From Acidimicrobiaceae bacterium (GTDB taxonomy: Bacteria > Actinomycetota > Acidimicrobiia > Acidimicrobiales > Palsa-688), in assembly GCA_027334785.1 (NCBI GenBank), contig DAHWQF010000272.1, positions 1 through 5,254 on the forward strand: 5,254 nucleotides of DNA, given 5' to 3'. The first letter of the stretch is position 1. Every line of letters begins with the position of its first letter. Of this stretch, positions 4,459 to 5,254 are shown in pieces. Below the pieces are notes generated by a model. That model searched no databases. It was not told the origin of the DNA and saw nothing but the letters and a program-made list of their open reading frames with translations. A program made the translations under genes and the position numbers.

Positions 4459-5254
4459 GTGACCGGCAGCACCCTCTGGCAGCGGGCCAGAGACCACCGG
4501 GGCCATCCCATGCTCGGCTTGGCCGTCGTGATGGTCGGCCTGCTCATGACGGCCGTGGACACCACGATCGTGGTGCTCGCCCTGCCCGAGATCGAGCGCG
4601 GGCTGCACTTGTCGCTCTCCTCGGTCATCTGGGTCGTGATCGGCTACCTCCTCGTGATCACGCTGCTCGCCACCCAGGTGGGCCGGCTGGGAGACATGTT
4701 CGGGCGGGTACGGATGTACGAAGCGGGTCTCGTAGTCTTCGTCGCCGGCTCCGCGCTGTGCGCCCTGTCGTGGAACGAGGGGGCGATCGTCGGCTTCCGC
4801 ATCCTCCAAGGCATTGGTGGCGCGCTCATGACCGCCAATACCGGGGCCATAATCGCCGACCTCTTCCCTCCCGAGCAGAGAGGTAAGGCCTATGGCTACA
4901 ACTCCGTCGGCTGGAGCCTCGGCGCGGTGCTCGGCATCGTCATCGGCGGCCTCATCGTCACCTACGTCTCGTGGCGTTGGATCTTTTGGATCAACGTGCC
5001 GATCGGGGTCGTCGCCATCGCCCTCACGGGGGCCATGCTGCACGACACCGGGCAGCGGGCCAAGCGCCGTCTCGACTTCGCCGGCATGTTGGCCTTGGGC
5101 GCGGGGCTCTTCGGGGTCCTCTGGGCGGTGACGAGGCTCACGACCTCACCCTTCGACGCCAGCACGACCGGGTTCCTCGTCGGAGGCGCCGTCTTGGTAG
5201 CGAGCTTCGTTTTCGTCGAAAGGAAACGGGCGGCCCCCATGCTCGACCTCTCGC
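4459..5254 (+). CDS. MFS transporter, DHA2 (EmrB/QacA-like) family, N-terminal part
   Basis: This is probably a proton-coupled exporter in the cytoplasmic membrane. The 265 visible codons continue past the right edge with no stop. After a short basic cytosolic N-terminus, hydrophobic segments lie at about 18-42, 53-74, 89-105, 108-132, 148-169, 174-194, 208-225 and 237-253. DHA2-type motifs are D34 in AVDTTIVVLALPEI (32-45), motif A GRLGDMFGRVRMY (75-87), motif B with R114, Q117 and G118 (RILQGIGGALM), and the WRW-F-INVPIG stretch (172-183) after TM5. Motif C reads GAVLGIVIGG (155-164), with Ile160 where exporters usually have the Pro of the GP pair. GTG 4459 is the first possible start because TAG at 4447 is in frame. 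The gene is divergent from hemB. Substrate cannot be told from sequence; annotation as a drug exporter would rest on family only. Confidence 0.85.
   Translation, partial: MTGSTLWQRARDHRGHPMLGLAVVMVGLLMTAVDTTIVVLALPEIERGLHLSLSSVIWVVIGYLLVITLLATQVGRLGDMFGRVRMYEAGLVVFVAGSALCALSWNEGAIVGFRILQGIGGALMTANTGAIIADLFPPEQRGKAYGYNSVGWSLGAVLGIVIGGLIVTYVSWRWIFWINVPIGVVAIALTGAMLHDTGQRAKRRLDFAGMLALGAGLFGVLWAVTRLTTSPFDASTTGFLVGGAVLVASFVFVERKRAAPMLDLS

Noticed and set aside
4420..5043. 207-residue minus-strand open frame opposite the MFS gene
   Set aside because: Asp/His/Gly-rich with no recognisable motif; the plus strand in the same place encodes a clear membrane transporter.

Overview
The window is gene-dense, GC-rich DNA, most likely from an actinobacterial (Actinomycetota) chromosome. 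The best evidence is a geranylgeranyl-reductase-family flavoprotein closely resembling mycobacterial MenJ beside nuoA, a HemB with the actinobacterial-type Cys/Asp/Cys metal loop, GTG starts, and TANNNT -10 hexamers placed for leaderless transcripts. Acidimicrobiia or a related deep lineage is a guess. No mobile element, CRISPR array or RNA gene was seen.

Layout. (1) Positions 1-663, minus strand: the start of the complex I operon, nuoA followed by the first 32 codons of nuoB, which runs off the left edge. NuoA carries an unusual ~68-residue Arg/Gly/Ala/Pro-rich tail. (2) 664-762: a 99-bp divergent promoter region with two -10 candidates and a 7+7 bp inverted repeat. (3) 763-2010, plus strand: a MenJ-like menaquinone isoprenyl-chain reductase. 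(4) 2011-2032: a 22-bp convergent junction. (5) 2033-4332, minus strand: hemB then hemL, two steps of the C5 tetrapyrrole pathway, 32 bp apart. (6) 4333-4458: a 126-bp divergent promoter region with several short direct repeats. (7) 4459-5254, plus strand: the first 265 codons of a 14-TM-type (DHA2) MFS exporter, running off the right edge.

How the genes fit together. Complex I (NuoA/NuoB) passes electrons from NADH to menaquinone, and the divergent MenJ-like enzyme probably saturates one isoprene unit of that quinone. HemL makes 5-aminolevulinate and HemB condenses two of them to porphobilinogen, feeding heme for cytochromes. The central theme is therefore respiratory-chain supply. The MFS exporter has no obvious functional link beyond sharing a promoter region with hemB.

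No clearly novel system is visible. The most interesting observations are a shared leaderless-promoter architecture at all four first genes, the NuoA tail, and the repeat cluster between hemB and the exporter.
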